Assembly: GCF_030272615.1 (NCBI RefSeq)
Contig: NC_081409.1
Location: forward strand, 471,568,573-471,632,572
From: Cryptomeria japonica
Lineage: Eukaryota; Streptophyta; Pinopsida; Cupressales; Cupressaceae
DNA: 64,000 nt
Reading direction: 5' to 3'
The stretch's first letter is position 1. Each line of letters starts with the position of its first letter. Positions 44,940 to 57,600 of this stretch are shown here, piece after piece. The notes beneath the pieces were generated by a model, which did no database searches, was not told the DNA's origin, and saw only the letters and a list, made by a program, of their open reading frames with translations. The translations under genes and the position numbers were made by a program.

Positions 44940-45500
44940 AAGGGGCATCTCAGCCTCATCGCTTCACATCAAGTTGAGATCTCTTGATCATCTGAATCAT
45001 CAATCGCTAGGGGCATATCAATTTCATCGCTTCAAATCAAGTTGATATTTGTCTTCATCTGAATCAGTCTCTTAATGTTAATCAGTTTCATCGCTTTACA
45101 TCAAGCTGATTATTCGTTTAAACTCAATTAAGAGTTTAAAGAGTATCTTTGATCACACGCTCAATCTAAGCAGGTGTTTAGTTTCATCGCATCAAATCAA
45201 GTTGGACAGTTTATCTTCGCTCATCATATCTTGATCCATCAAGTTCAAGATCAATTTTATCTTCGCTCACTAAGTCTAGTTCAATCAGGTTCAAGATCAG
45301 TAAGATCCACTTCTTGATCAATCAAGTTCAAGTTTGGTATCTTTTCTCTCTATCATTCCTAGTTCAATCAAGTTCGGGATCAATATCGCTTTAATCAACT
45401 TTGTTCAGCTTCATCGCTTCAAATCAAGCTAGACACCTCGCTTTTCATTTGGTTCATGATCAATCAAGTTCAGAACTGGCATCTCCTAGACATCAACTAC
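44940..45500. repeat. Diverged tandem repeats before the Tat 3' LTR
   Basis: TCATCGCTTCAAATCAAG(T/C)T and variants recur at about 44956, 45024, 45088, 45184 and 45411, mixed with AATCAAGTTCAAGATCA. Unit length is roughly 65-95 bp. Tandem repeats in this position are a known habit of Tat/Ogre elements. Confidence 0.6.
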
Positions 45501-45533
45501 TCTTTGAGCCAACGTGTTGCTCACACATTAATT

Positions 45534-45547
45534 CAAAGAGGGGCAAA
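45534..45547 (+). promoter_or_regulatory. Polypurine tract of the Tat element
   Basis: CAAAGAGGGGCAAA directly before the TG of the 3' LTR. Typical PPT composition and position. Confidence 0.8.
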
Positions 45548-46713
45548 TGTAATACCCTAAAATTGGTCATCTAAACCATGGGCCCGTAATATCTACAATA
45601 TCACCAAGGTCCTAACCAAAGGCAATCAAATCAATCCTGAGCACATTAATTAATTCTTTAATCATCAAATATTACATGGCAAATGAATTACTCAATATTA
45701 ATTAAATATTTATTTAATTAATTGAATCATTCCAAGAATATCATTTTTTATCAATAATCCTATTTAATTTATTAAATATCCTAGCATATTTAATTAATTA
45801 ATAAATTTGCAGTTTAATCATGCAAAAAAGGAATTAATTTATTACAAAAGAGGAATTAATTACAAAGCAAGAGTTAAATTGAAAATAAAATAAAAGAATT
45901 AAATTGAGAGAAAAATCAAACTTGAGATATTATTTCTTTCTTTTAAATTGAGAACTTGAAATCAGAAAAATAATTAATTGAATTATTAATCATTCTCTAA
46001 AATTAGAACTCAAAGCTTTTGAGAAAAAGAAGTTCAGTTGCATTGAAAAGACTCTTTTCTTGAATAAATCAAAGAATTATCTATTTTTATCACAAGTGCA
46101 TGGAATTAATTAATTCTTATTTCTAATGCAACTTGAACTTCTTATTTGAATGCATTTCAATTAAACTATAATTGGAATCTATCTCAAGGTTAACTGAATC
46201 TAATTTCTCAATTATTTCAATTAATTCTAAATTATGATTTTTCTTGATCTCTCTTGTGAATTCTCTATAAATTCAGCTTTCAGCTCTCATTCAAATCACC
46301 CCAGAGATACTTAAAAAACACCTTGGAGATTATTATTATGTTGATTTTGCGTTGGAGTCATTGAAGATCTTGTGCTTGCTTTTTGAGATTATTGCATCTT
46401 AGTTTAAATTATTGTGTATTTAGTTTATTTCATTATTGCTTGAATCCATCATTGCTTGAATTATTCATCCATCTTGCATCCATATAGTTTAATATCATAT
46501 AGATTAAATCCTTCATCTTGGTGTAGTCAAGTCACTGGTATTGCTTATAAAAATCTGAGAGCAATCTTATACTCACATCTTTTAGAAGGCAATTAGTCGC
46601 TTTGTTATGGTTTATTATTTATTGATTATTGATTTACTAACCATACATGTAATGACTTAATTGAAGTGTTGTGCCTGTAGCTATGTGACTCTTTTCACTT
46701 TTTCACACACACA
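45548..46713 (+). repeat. 3' LTR of the Tat element
   Basis: 1,166 bp, aligning with 30633-31767. It contains a small extra segment near 46395-46430 and other indels. TATAAA at 46266-46271. It ends in five CA units, followed by AGTAT. Confidence 0.92.
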
Positions 46714-46902
46714 AGTATGAATATAAAAAGTGTCTAATAAAGTGATACAAAATCATCATAGGAGCAGAGAATTCACTCCATTGCCTAGAGAAGGGAAGGC
46801 ACTGATCACTAGAAGATATACCATATCAATACATTCTCTTTTAATTTTAATTAGAATTAGGAATCAATTTCTATATTAAAAAGCCTTATGCCAAGAACTT
46901 TT
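46714..46902. other. Relic flank between Tat and copia insertions
   Basis: 189 bp of the older locus. The 5' end carries the AGTAT copy of the Tat target site, and the 3' end CTTTT is the left copy of the copia target site. Confidence 0.6.
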
Positions 46903-48261
46903 TGATGGAAATAGGGAAGACAACTGAGGGGGGGTGAATCAGTTGTCACAAAAACTCACACTACTTGAACTTATTCTCGGATCTAATAATTAAACATAAA
47001 AGCATAAATCAGAAACAAATCATAAACACAAATAACAAAAAGATTTTTGTATGTGGAAAACCCTATTAGGGGAAAAACCACGATGGGAATACACCCACAA
47101 TATAGGTATACTCTGTTAGAAGTATTAAAAGGGGGAATGCACACACATTTAGATTCACTGCCTAGAGCTCACTGCTCAAAATAAAAAGGCTTACTGCCTA
47201 GGGAAAGTTCACTGCATGTACAAACAATCACGAATCACTTCCAAAAATTATGAACTGATAAATAACATCTCCTTAATGCTTGGTTTAGTTCTATTGAAGC
47301 ACAAAACAACTTTCTTCTTCACACTTCTTCTTTGCCTTCAAAATATGTATACATTAAGTTCACATACACACTCACACTCATCCACATAGCACACTCGAAT
47401 ACAAAATTATTACAATTATTTATACATGACATCAATCTTGGAGAAATCATCAAGGTCGTCTCAACACTCACCACCTAATTACAAAAAAACAACCACACTC
47501 AATACAATATTACATGCGGACCAAGAAATGTCGGTCGAGACATAACACGAACCCAAATATTTTGCCTCGAATACTTTACACCTCCAAGAATTACGCCTCG
47601 AACATGCACACCACGTTACAAGCATTCAGTCACCCAAGAACATGAAGAACACCAATATATCAAAAAAACATCAATTACGAGCTCAACGATCAATGCGTAC
47701 CACCAACACAAAAGGCACACGATCCAGAGACATCCACAAGCATCATGAATTACCATAACAACATCCACACCAACAAAAATTACTAGAATCACCAACATCT
47801 CATACCGAACCTTGAGAACACTAAATGCAATTATTGTCAACCTTGATAAATAACTTGGGAACCTCCAAACCATGAACCACTTGAATTGAGGACACACACC
47901 AACATCCCAAACATACCTCCAAATTTGCAGAATAAGATCTTACAATGTGGAGCAATGCACATCAAAATACTATCACTCTATCACCACTGAACAATTGAAA
48001 AACCATCCACAACATAGATATATCCATAACTCAATCAAATCTCCATGTGGACCTCTAAAACTTGAACTAAATCAACTACAACCAACCCTCTATAAACCCT
48101 TTAATTCACAAACTCTCATATTCATCATACTTACTATGTTGAACAAAATAACTCACTGAACTTTACTGCATCATTGTCATAGATAGAGAGATAAGTTGAC
48201 ATCAATGAAAACATGTCTCTCAAATATCTCTCAAGCACATATTTAGAAAAATCTTCCAACA
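46903..48261 (-). repeat. 3' LTR of the copia element
   Basis: 1,359 bp, aligning with 51000-52323. Many substitutions and small indels show it is not recent. Both LTRs contain CCTAGAGCTCACTGCTCAAAAT. Confidence 0.9.
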
Positions 48262-48275
48262 ATATCCCCCTTTGG
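48262..48275 (-). promoter_or_regulatory. Polypurine tract of the copia element
   Basis: On the minus strand, CCAAAGGGGGATAT directly before TGTTGG of the 3' LTR. AAAGGGGGA is the usual core of plant copia PPTs. Confidence 0.85.
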
Positions 48276-48564
48276 CATTGATGGAAACATATGATGTGAA
48301 TAAACTGACACAATCAATGACAAAGAAAGAAGAGAAAAAAAATCAACAACTCCCCCTTAGACCTTGCACACTACTCTTGTCCTTTTTTCATCTCTTCACG
48401 GTTTTTCACATGACTCTCTCCCCCTTTGAAATCAATGGAAAAGGAACATATTTGCTATAAAACCACAAAACTGACTACTCCCCCTAAGTAGCAGCCACCA
48501 ATCATCAATCAGGATCACAAGATATGATTGTGAAATGCACCAGACTGATGCATACCAATGCATC

Positions 48565-50100
48565 TCAATTCTGATCGGGAGGGGAAATTACCCCTAACTT
48601 CCCTTTGAGATACTCAAAATTATCCTTAGGCAAAGGATTTGTGAATATGTCTACAATCTGTTCCTTAGTAAACACATACTCCAATCTAACTTCCTTCTCA
48701 TTTACCTTTTCTCTCAAAAAGTGAAACTTGAAGGATATTTGTTTAGTTTTTGAATGCAAAACTGGATTCTTATTAATGTTAAGTGCACTTGAATTGTCAC
48801 AGAAGATAGCAATTGGCTCATCATACACTACTCTGATATTCTTCAATATCTACTTCATACATGCCACCTGGGTATAATTTTTTGATGTAGCAATATACTT
48901 TGCCTCTGCAATTGATAGAGAAATAGAATTTTATTTTTTGCTCAACCATGAAACCTATCTTTTTCCCAAGAAAAATGCATCACCACTAGTACTCTTACTG
49001 TCATCCACATCTCTTTCCCAATCAACATTAGTAAACCATAGACCAAAATCAATTGTTCCTTTCAAATATCTAAAAATTCTTTTGACAGATACAACATGAG
49101 ATTCCTTAGGATTAGCTTGAAATCTAGCAACAAAACAAATTGCATTCATGATATCAAGATTGGTCTGAGTCAAATAGAGAAATCCACCAATCATAGATTT
49201 GTATCTAGTCTAATTTTCCTTAAGGGAATCATCATCTTTAATCAACTTACATCTGGTCACCATAGGAGTACCAACCAGTTTTGAATCTTCCATACCAAAC
49301 TTCTTCAATAACTCTTTTACATACTTGGACTAATATAAAGATTTCTTTTTCTGACTGTGTGATTTGCAAACCCAAAAATAATTTCATCTCTCTAATCATA
49401 GACATTTCAAATTTATTTTGCATTTCACTAACAAACTTTTTGCACAAACTATAATTCCCTCTAAAGATAATATCATCAACAAAAACTTCAACAATCATAA
49501 TGTTATCATGATCAACCTTGAAGTATAAATTACTATCAGAAGTACCTTTGTTAAATCATAACTTCAAAAGATACTTATCCAGACTGGCATACCATGCTCT
49601 TGGGGCTTTATTCAATCCATTAAAATATTTCTTCAATCGGCAAACCATATCTCCTTGACTATACAATTGAAATCCACTTGGTTTATCAATGGACACCTCT
49701 TCTTCCAATTCACCATTTAGGAATGTTGACTTGACATCCATCTGATAGACTTTGAAATCCGTGTAAGCAACAAAATTAAGAAACAATCTTATAGCTTCAA
49801 TTCTTGCCACAGGGGAAAAAGTTTATTCAAAATCATTTACTTCCATTTGTGAATATCCTTTACAAACAAGTATTTCTTTGTTTCTACAACTTCACCTTTC
49901 TCATTCAATTTGTTCTGGAAGACCCATTTGGTTCCAATTACATTTTTGTCCTTAGGTCTAGGAACAAGAGTCCATGTATTATTCTTTTCAATTTGCATCA
50001 ATTCTTCTTCCATTGTTTTTACCCAATGTTCATCTTTAAATGTTTCATTTACATCCTTAGGTTCAATCTTTGAAATCAATAAATACTCAACTTGATCTTC
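48565..50100 (-). pseudogene. Copia RT and RNase H, broken
   Basis: RT: EPKDVNETFKDEHWVKTMEEEL and NTWTLVPRPKDKNVIGTKWVF (50079-49837), then VYQMDVKSTFLNGELEEEV and YFNGLNKAPRAWYASLDKYL (49810-49556), then VFVDDIIFRGN with the catalytic VDD (49490-49470). RNase H: VARFQANPKESHVVSVKRIFRYLKGT (49130-49055) and IFCDNSSALNINKNPVLHSKTK with the active-site Asp (48810-48745), ending TNPLPKDNFEYLKGKLG. Several stops and shifts separate the pieces. It normally copies element RNA into DNA. Confidence 0.9.
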
Positions 50101-50583
50101 AACAATTCTTCTTCTTGTTTGAACACCTTTATTTCTATCTCCTATGATCTAATTTTTAGAATGATTCAACCTTACATACCTAGGAGTCTTAGGATTTTCT
50201 TTAATTTCTGACACTTGTGTACTTTCTTCAACACTTGCACTAGTTCCTTCTCCTTGAGGTACTAGATTCTCCAAAATGATCTGGACTTGATTCTAGGTTT
50301 GAGGTTGCTTCCCATTGTTTGTATTGTCACTCTAATCATCTAAATCATATCTACAAGATCTGGATTGTCTCTCATCGCTTTCATCAACCCTGACATTTGC
50401 ACTCTCAACTATCTTCCTCATTCTCTTATTATAACATTGGTAGGCCTTGCTTTTGGTAGAATAACCAAGAAATATTCCTTCATCACATCTAGCATCGAAC
50501 TTTCCTATATCTTTATCCTTCTTGATATAATATTTACTTCCAAAAATTCTAAAATATTTAAGAAGTGATGTTCTCATCTTCAC
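50100..50583 (-). pseudogene. Copia integrase C-terminal remnant
   Basis: FRIFGSKYYIKKDK, GKFDARCDEGIFLGYSTKSKAY and RVDE (50568-50370) match the C-terminal end of copia integrases (FGC changed to FGS), followed by the polar linker to RT. The catalytic core is absent. It is joined at about 50565-50580 to gag, out of frame. Confidence 0.82.
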
Positions 50584-50944
50584 TCATCCTCAACATCTCA
50601 TATTTTCCCTTTACGCTCTGTAACTTGGAAATCTTCACATAACTATCATCTTAATACAAGTTTTCCAACTTCTTCTAGATCTCATGAGAATTCTGCAATT
50701 TCATAACATTTGTCATCACAGAGTCAGTTAGAGCACTCAATAATGCTTCCTTAGCCCTAATATTGTATTCAACACTTTTGATCTCATCCGGAGTTGAAGG
50801 ATCATTCACACAAATGGTATACTTGCTTTTAGTAATATCCTAGTAAGGTTCACCATTGCATCTCATATGATACTCCATGTGATTCTTCCAAAGAGAGTAA
50901 TTAGTACCATCAAATCTCAGATTGTCCTTCTTGTAAGTTGTCAT
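50584..50944 (-). pseudogene. Copia gag, N-terminal part
   Basis: Start at 50944 reads MTTYKKDNLRFDGTNYSLWK, the typical beginning of copia gag (DUF4219/UBN2 type), followed by AKEALLSALTDSVM and KLENLY, and ending in YEMLRMSEDENI where integrase sequence takes over. Stops occur at the usual Trp/Gln positions. The start lies about 40 bp after the PBS. Confidence 0.75.
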
Positions 50945-50985
50945 CCTGGATCACCTCAAGTGATTAAGCTTCTTTGGAGGAACTT

Positions 50986-50997
50986 GCTCTGATACCA
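50986..50997 (-). promoter_or_regulatory. Primer binding site, initiator-Met tRNA type
   Basis: On the minus strand, TGGTATCAGAGC is the standard plant copia PBS complementary to the 3' end of initiator methionine tRNA. It lies two bases inside the 5' LTR. Confidence 0.95.
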
Positions 50998-50999
50998 AT

Positions 51000-52323
51000 T
51001 GATGGAAATAGGGTATACAACTAGGAGGGAGAGGTGAATTAGTTGACACAAAAAATCACACTACTTTAACTTATTCTTAGATCAGATAATTAAACAAAAA
51101 AGCATAAATCAGAAACACATCATACACACACATAACACCAAGATTTTTGCACGTGGAAAAATCTGTTAGGGGAAAAACCACAATGGGGATACACCCACAA
51201 TATAGGTATACTCTATTAGAAGTATTACAATGGGGAATGCACATGAATATAGTCTCACTACCTAGAGCTCACTGCTCAAAATAAAAATGTTTAATGCCTA
51301 GGGAAGGCTCACTGCCTATACAAACAAACTCGGATAACTTTCAGAAATTATGAATTGAGAAATAGAATCTCTTTAATGCCTAGTTCAGTTCCATTAAAGA
51401 ACAAAACAACTTTCTTCTTCACACTTCTTCTTTGCGTTCAAAATATTTATACATTAAGAACACATACACACTCACACTCATCCACACACCACACTCGAAT
51501 ACAAAATTATTACAACTAAATACATGACATTAACCTTGGAGAAATCATCAAGGTCGACTCAACACTCACCACCTAATTACGAAAATACAACCACACTCAA
51601 TACAATATTACAAGAGAACTAAGCAATGTTGGTCAAGACATAGCATGGACCCAAATCTTTTGCCTTGAACATCCTCAACATGTTACAAGCATCCAATCGA
51701 CCAAGAACACGAAGAACACAAATGTACCAAAAAATAATAATTACGAGCTCAACAATCAATGCAAACCACCAACACAAAAGGCAGATGATCTAGAGACATA
51801 CACAAGCATCATGAATTACCATAGCAACATCTGCACTAACACCAATTACTAGAATCGCCAGCATCTTCATACTGAACCTCAAGAAAACTAACTACAATGA
51901 CTATCAACCTTGAAAAATTACTTGTGGACATCCAAACCATGAATCACTTGAATTGAGGACACACACCAACATCCCAAACATACCTCCAAACCTACAGAAC
52001 AAGATATTAAAATACAAAGAAATGCAAATTAAAATATTGTCACTCTGTCGCAATTGAACAATTGAAAAACCAGCCACAACGCAGATACCCATCTCAATCA
52101 AATCTCCATGCAGACCTCTAAAATTTCAATTGAATCAACTATAGAAAACTCTCTGCAAAGCCTTTAATCCATAAACTCCTATCTTCATGACACTTACTAC
52201 GTTAAACAAACTAACTCACTGAACTTTACTAATCACTATCACAGATAGAGAAATATGTTGACATCAATGACAATACATCTCTTAAATATCTCTCAAGCAC
52301 ATATTTGCAACATTCTTCCAACA
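51000..52323 (-). repeat. 5' LTR of the copia element
   Basis: 1,324 bp. It aligns with 46903-48261 throughout. It is followed by CTTTC, near-identical to the left target copy. Confidence 0.9.
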
Positions 52324-52469
52324 CTTTCTACACAACTACAATTTGTTCAATTTATCCTTAAGGTATACCCACCTAGGCCAAGCAAAGCCTAAAGTGCGGG
52401 GGAATTCAACCATCCATGTTATTATCATTCATTGATAAAAATTAATTTCCAAACTTGATTATAGAGCCT

Positions 52470-53840
52470 AGCATACTCTTAGAGCTTGACAAACCTATAG
52501 TTTTGGGAACCAATAGATTGGTGACTTTGTTGGGGATTGCTAATAAGAAGTAGTCTGGAAATTTCATAAATAATAACATTGTATTCCCTTTCAAGTGTGG
52601 CAACTCCAAGAAGACCTCTGAATTAAAAATCAAACTTTACATGTTTGGAAGAAGATCATTAAATCAAGGATGTCCCATTAATCTTGTAAAGATCAAGCAA
52701 AAAAAAAAACATAAGAATCAAAGTAAGAAAGATTCAAATAATATAAGTACTACACCCATTAGTACCATTGAAATACATAACAACTCATCAATGGATCAAA
52801 GGAGGATATTTACAGAAAAGGTAGACCAATATTATCAGTACCCTTTGATAGAATGTGTCACAATAGCTAAGAAAAAGATTCAAAAATAGTTTGAGGAAGA
52901 AATGAATCTAGATCAAGTAGTAACAACATATAATGAGAGAAAAAATCAATATCATGATGAAAATTCAAATCAAAAGTATAGTCCAGCAAAGACACACCAA
53001 ACACCTAGCACTCCTCTCGAATTTTCTACTTCACCAAATGTTCAAAGGCTACATTTTAGTCAAGTACATTGGGTTACAACACCAAATATACAAAATGAAC
53101 CCCCTGAACAAGACCTGCAAGATCAAATAAAGGACATGCTAGCAAAAGTAGAATGTTTAAAATTAATAAGACAAAGAGACCTTCTAGCCCAAGAAGTGTC
53201 AAACTTATTAAATAGTATACCTTCATCTCAAAGTAATATACCACATCACTCACAATAGATAGTTGGTACCCATGTGTCCTCTCAAGTAAAACAAAGCATG
53301 CCAATGACAAATAATCTAATGCAATCTACCATGACTATCAATCCACTATCCCATGTAGTTATGTTTGCCAATAATATATCAAATCAGAATACTCAATCAT
53401 CTATGGCACAAGCAAAAACCCAAATGAGCATCCCTTTTGTATCAACTAATACTTCTTAGCCACCTAAGGTTGTTCTGACCCAAGGAGGAATGGGTTACCA
53501 AAATTGTGGATATAATCTATATGCAAGAGGATCTCAAGTACCTCAATATAACTATCACTATGGTGGCACAAATCATGAACTTCAAAATATGCATCAATAT
53601 CAACAAGGTACTTATAATTATGTATATTAGTAGTACCAACAAGGCCCACAAATGCAACACTAATAATCACAACATTAGTCGCATCAAAGACAAAGCAAAT
53701 TTGCGAGAGGTCCCATGCATGTTGATAGATATAGGTAGTTAGATTTCACTAGAATTTGAGGGTATCCTAATGATATAAGTAATGAAGTAAGGAATGTCAT
53801 GCCTAAATTCACCAGAAACCATGCTATGACTGGGGAATAT
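52470..53840 (+). pseudogene. Unrecognised transposon-type protein relic, cut at 53841
   Basis: From about 52470 the frame reads KPIVLGTNRLVTLLGIANKK, stop, SGNF and continues FKCGNSKK ... RRSLNQGCPINLVKIKQKKK, then an Asn/Gln/Ser/Thr-rich stretch (52641-52889; 52902-53258; 53274-53459; later pieces in other frames), with a short coiled-coil-like segment (DLQDQIKDMLAKVECLKLIRQRDLL). The low-complexity Gln/Asn-rich end (QYNYHYGG, YQQGPQMQ) resembles linker parts of retroelement gag proteins, but no capsid, knuckle or enzyme motif is certain. The open reading stops exactly at a TGTAGCGCCC LTR-like boundary. It may belong with the relic at 26965-30145. Confidence 0.45.
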
Positions 53841-56800
53841 TGTAGCGCCCGCCAATAAATCCCAAGGAACTTTAACAACCTAGAAATGGAGTAAATATTT
53901 TTTGTTTTCTAATTAAGTTTCCATCATACCTACTCTAAGAAACATGATTAAGAAATTAGTTCACTTAATCTTATCTTAGTGATGAATCTTAAACATTGAT
54001 TATCTAATTATGTTCTTGACATAAGCGGAAACATGATTACATAGTCTCATATAGCTCCCTAGGGAATATTGATGCCACTACTTAAACTTAATACTAACTT
54101 TATGATTCTTAATATATGCATTAGATTTACAACTTACATGACAATGCACGTATTCACTTAATGATCTAGCTATAATAATGTCTCCACACAAAGTTATACT
54201 ATATAGGCTACCCTAAAATATCCAATGCATTATGCTATCCATAATGCTTAGCAATCTACAAATCTACATGCCTTAGCCTGCCTAATGCAATGGCACTTCA
54301 TACTCTTTCTAGTACAAGACATTAAACGAGAAGCTTCTATCTTATGCACCTTACTTATGATTACTGTTACCTATTTTCACTACTAGCTCAATCAGGTACA
54401 GCTATGATGTTTTACACATGAGCAAGAAGGTGCACTTTTATTCTACTAGATTGCATTTATGAGTATTTGAAAAAAAGAGAGGAAGATTACACAATCATAT
54501 TTCATTATGCAAATGCATATGAGATAGAAAGAGTACACAATTTCTGAAAAAGTAATCTTTTATTGAAGAAAGTACAATGTCTCACACAAGTCATGAGACT
54601 AACTGATATGGTGCAAATGAAGGGAAAACTATATATTTGCAGATTCAAAACATAAAATTAAATGTAAATAAGGAAAGGTGACTCGTCATTTCCTGAATGA
54701 TGATTCCTCTCTATTATGCCTTCTATCATTTGTAGTCTTTCACCCATCCTGCATTTGGTTGTCTTCCTCCCTGCCCCTGAGTACCTGCATTTGAGTAAAA
54801 TGGTGCATTAGAGAAATGAAGGGTCATCATCCCATATATTCACACACACCTACAAACATACAATCTAACCCTCATGTGCATCACAACATATAAACTCAGT
54901 AAACAAATGTCAGATCAAATCATCAAGAAGAGATCATCATTTGTTGTTTTATCGAACTTGTTTGCTTCATGTGCAGATACAAGGAAAGTAACTAATCATT
55001 CATCAAATTACAACATGTGGGGTAAAATGTGGCTCCCACAAGGGTTGAGCCCCACGTGCTAAGTTATAGGCATACATGTTAAGAGTACGATGGATTGCTT
55101 AAAAAATAAGTAATTGCTAAAGTGCCATTATACTAGGAGTGGCATATAATGATCCATGGTCAAATTTCATGAGACAATTATCATTATGGATTGTTACAAG
55201 GTCATATGAAGAGTGTATGGTCCTTAATCTCACAATGAAATTCATTTATCCAAGAAATAGATTATAATACCCATAATAGTGATCCTATCACTATAAAGAG
55301 ATAGGAGAATCTGTTATAATAGTCATAGGACAATATAAGTTAGTATATCTAATGAAGGTCTCTTTAGTAGTACAAAACAATAGTGAAAGGAAGCTTGAAT
55401 AAACTCCAATAAATGGTCACATAGAAGCATTTACCCAAAAGCTTAACAAGTTTAACCAGATGAAAGGATATTGTAGTTAAAACATGAGATGTGTCATAGA
55501 GATCAATACCAAAAGTGGTCCAAACTGCCAAGATAGTCAAGGCACTGTCTAATCAAAAGACAATGGCAAGTTATGATACAAGTTCAATGAGAAACCTCAT
55601 TGTCAAGGTAGTCTACAAAGGGTAAAAGATCAAAGTCCAAAGCATTCAAGTATCATATATGGTTATAGTGGTATCTTTGTTGGTTTGAGCAGAAAATTCG
55701 ATTTATCAAGCAAAGTCTTCCATTTGGCTAGTCTCATGGTCAAAAGCAATCATTATGCTTCTGAGAGAAGCCATTAATGGTCACGAATATTCATTGTTAC
55801 AAAGGGACTCATTCACTATAAGGATAATGAACAACAGATTCATAAGAGAATGACTAGGACCAGTGAAACTAAGATAAACATAGATGACTAGTATTACAAT
55901 CTTCAATTAGTCCTAAATATACACATACTTACAACCATCACATATAATCAAGGGCTGAATACAACCAGTCAAAGGAGTAGTGGTGTGAGCCTCCATCAAC
56001 ATCAAAAGGAATCACTCACAATAGATCAAGGAGAGCATAGACTCAGTCAATCCTTGATCAAGAACATTCATATCTTCCAATAGAATTTTATAACTACATT
56101 CATTAAAGACAGTGTATAAGGCAAGATGACAGTGTAAAGCAGTCTTTGAGAAATGATAGAAGCAAATCACTTCACACAAGCAGTAGATCATTGATATGGA
56201 AGACAATCACAGGTAATAAAGTACATAACTACATTGCACAGTTGAAAAGCATGAATGATATTCCTCAAGAGAAAAAGTGTCAAGGATAAGACAAGATGAA
56301 GATACAGTCACATCATTATTAGATAACACAAAATCATGACAAAAGAACTCAAAAATTAGAGTCACATTGATTGGAAGGGTTCTCAAAATCCATAAACTGG
56401 GTTTTTCTAATTTTTTCATAGAAATTAGAAGATGAAGAGATGAAAAAACTCAGAAAATATTGTCAAAACTCAGTTCATGATTTTCAAGAACCCTTCACTA
56501 GTCCAAAAGGGTGCAAAGAAAGAGAATTCACAACCAAGGATTCATTCTTGAACAACAAGATAAAGAACAGTGATGGTTGCAGGGAATTGTGAGGACCTGT
56601 AGTAGCATAAAGAGCAGTCATAGGGCCTTATAATAATAATAATCCAAGGACATAAAATACATACTTGCAAATTGGATAGAGTTTCTAAGTTACAGTCATC
56701 CCATCACAAGGACAGTGCATGAAAAGATGCCAAATCATTGACAGAATAATATCATTTATGCACAAAGAACAATGATGGCAATCATCAACAAACCGAGCAT

Positions 56801-57600
56801 ATAAGACCATCATAGAGGGATAGAGCATTTGAATAGGCCAGTAAAGCCACCAAGATAGTGAATAAACAATGCATTATCAGTGTAATAATGAATAAGTTCC
56901 AGGCACATCAAACTGTGAAGAAAGCAAGAATGCAGTGTTGTAGATCTAATACTCAGTCACATTAGGTTCACAAATACTAGCTATCTAAATGGCACGAGGT
57001 CTTAGGTGTAGGGTTGGAAAATAGTGAGGTTAGGATGCACTAATATAAAATATTTATAAGATCACAAGTCTTCACAAAAGTTTCTCAGAATCATGAGTTT
57101 GTAGCAGCCTTCAAAGGCTAGATTCATTTATGATAGCCATCGAGCAATCTACAATAGAAGCTTAAATTTCTCTCAAAACATGTAAAGAATAACCTTGATA
57201 CCCTATGACAGAGGAAGAACAACCAAGTATACAATGCAAAATAAAGGGTTTCTTCATAGCATGATGACCCCAAGATGTAAAGGCCATGAAAGCAAAACAG
57301 AATCAAAACCGCATAGGAAGAACATAGCACGCCATCATTAGCAAAAGTCAAAAGCATCTTAATAGCAAAGATTTAATAGAGATGATAGTCAGATTAAGTA
57401 GTAATAAAGCTAATATCCACAGTCATGGCTTTAGAAGTAACTATGCAAAAGTAGACATGGAAACCTTACCTTACATTTTCATTGCAAAATCTCTTGCAAA
57501 TCTTTAGAAAGCAATAGAGGTTTCAAGATTTAGAAGTGCATGATGTTCAAAACCCTATGATTTTAGCATGTCGATCACCACTTTGATGAAGAGCCAAAAT
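53841..57600. other. Long gene-free stretch starting with an LTR-like boundary
   Basis: TGTAGCGCCCGCC at 53841 resembles an LTR start (the gag-only element's LTR starts TGTAGCGTCC on its own strand) and interrupts coding sequence. No second copy, PPT or PBS was found. About 3.8 kb follow with no supported coding region. Confidence 0.45.

Larger units (their letters stand above)
30633..46713 (+). mobile_element. Ty3/gypsy Tat-lineage LTR retrotransposon, 16.1 kb
   Basis: Direct LTRs 30633-31767 and 45548-46713 (TGTAATACC ... CACACACA) bound a long element. Plus-strand order: PBS at 31772, 2.2-kb leader, gag, protease, G-patch-like segment, RT, RNase H, a second RNase H, integrase, a long 3' region with an antisense gene and tandem repeats, PPT 45534-45547. 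The second RNase H after the normal one (KMFFDGSFTQNG) and the extra 3' region are marks of the Tat lineage. Flanks GGTAT and AGTAT match in 4 of 5 bases, a slightly decayed target duplication. All genes carry stops, and the LTRs differ by substitutions and indels, so the insertion is older than the gag-only element. Confidence 0.92.
46903..52323 (-). mobile_element. Ty1/copia LTR retrotransposon with internal deletion, 5.4 kb
   Basis: LTRs at 46903-48261 and 51000-52323 (TGATGG ... CCAACA on the plus strand). It is transcribed on the minus strand: PBS at 50986-50997, gag from 50944, pol remains to 48565, PPT at 48262-48275. Flanks CTTTT (46898-46902) and CTTTC (52324-52328) agree in 4 of 5 bases. 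Domain order gag, (gap), integrase end, RT, RNase H is the copia order. Late gag, zinc knuckle, protease and the integrase core are missing, so the copy is defective. Confidence 0.92.

Noticed and set aside
47616-47897. Minus-strand frame of 93 codons
   Set aside because: It lies inside the copia LTR, and the partner LTR does not keep it open.
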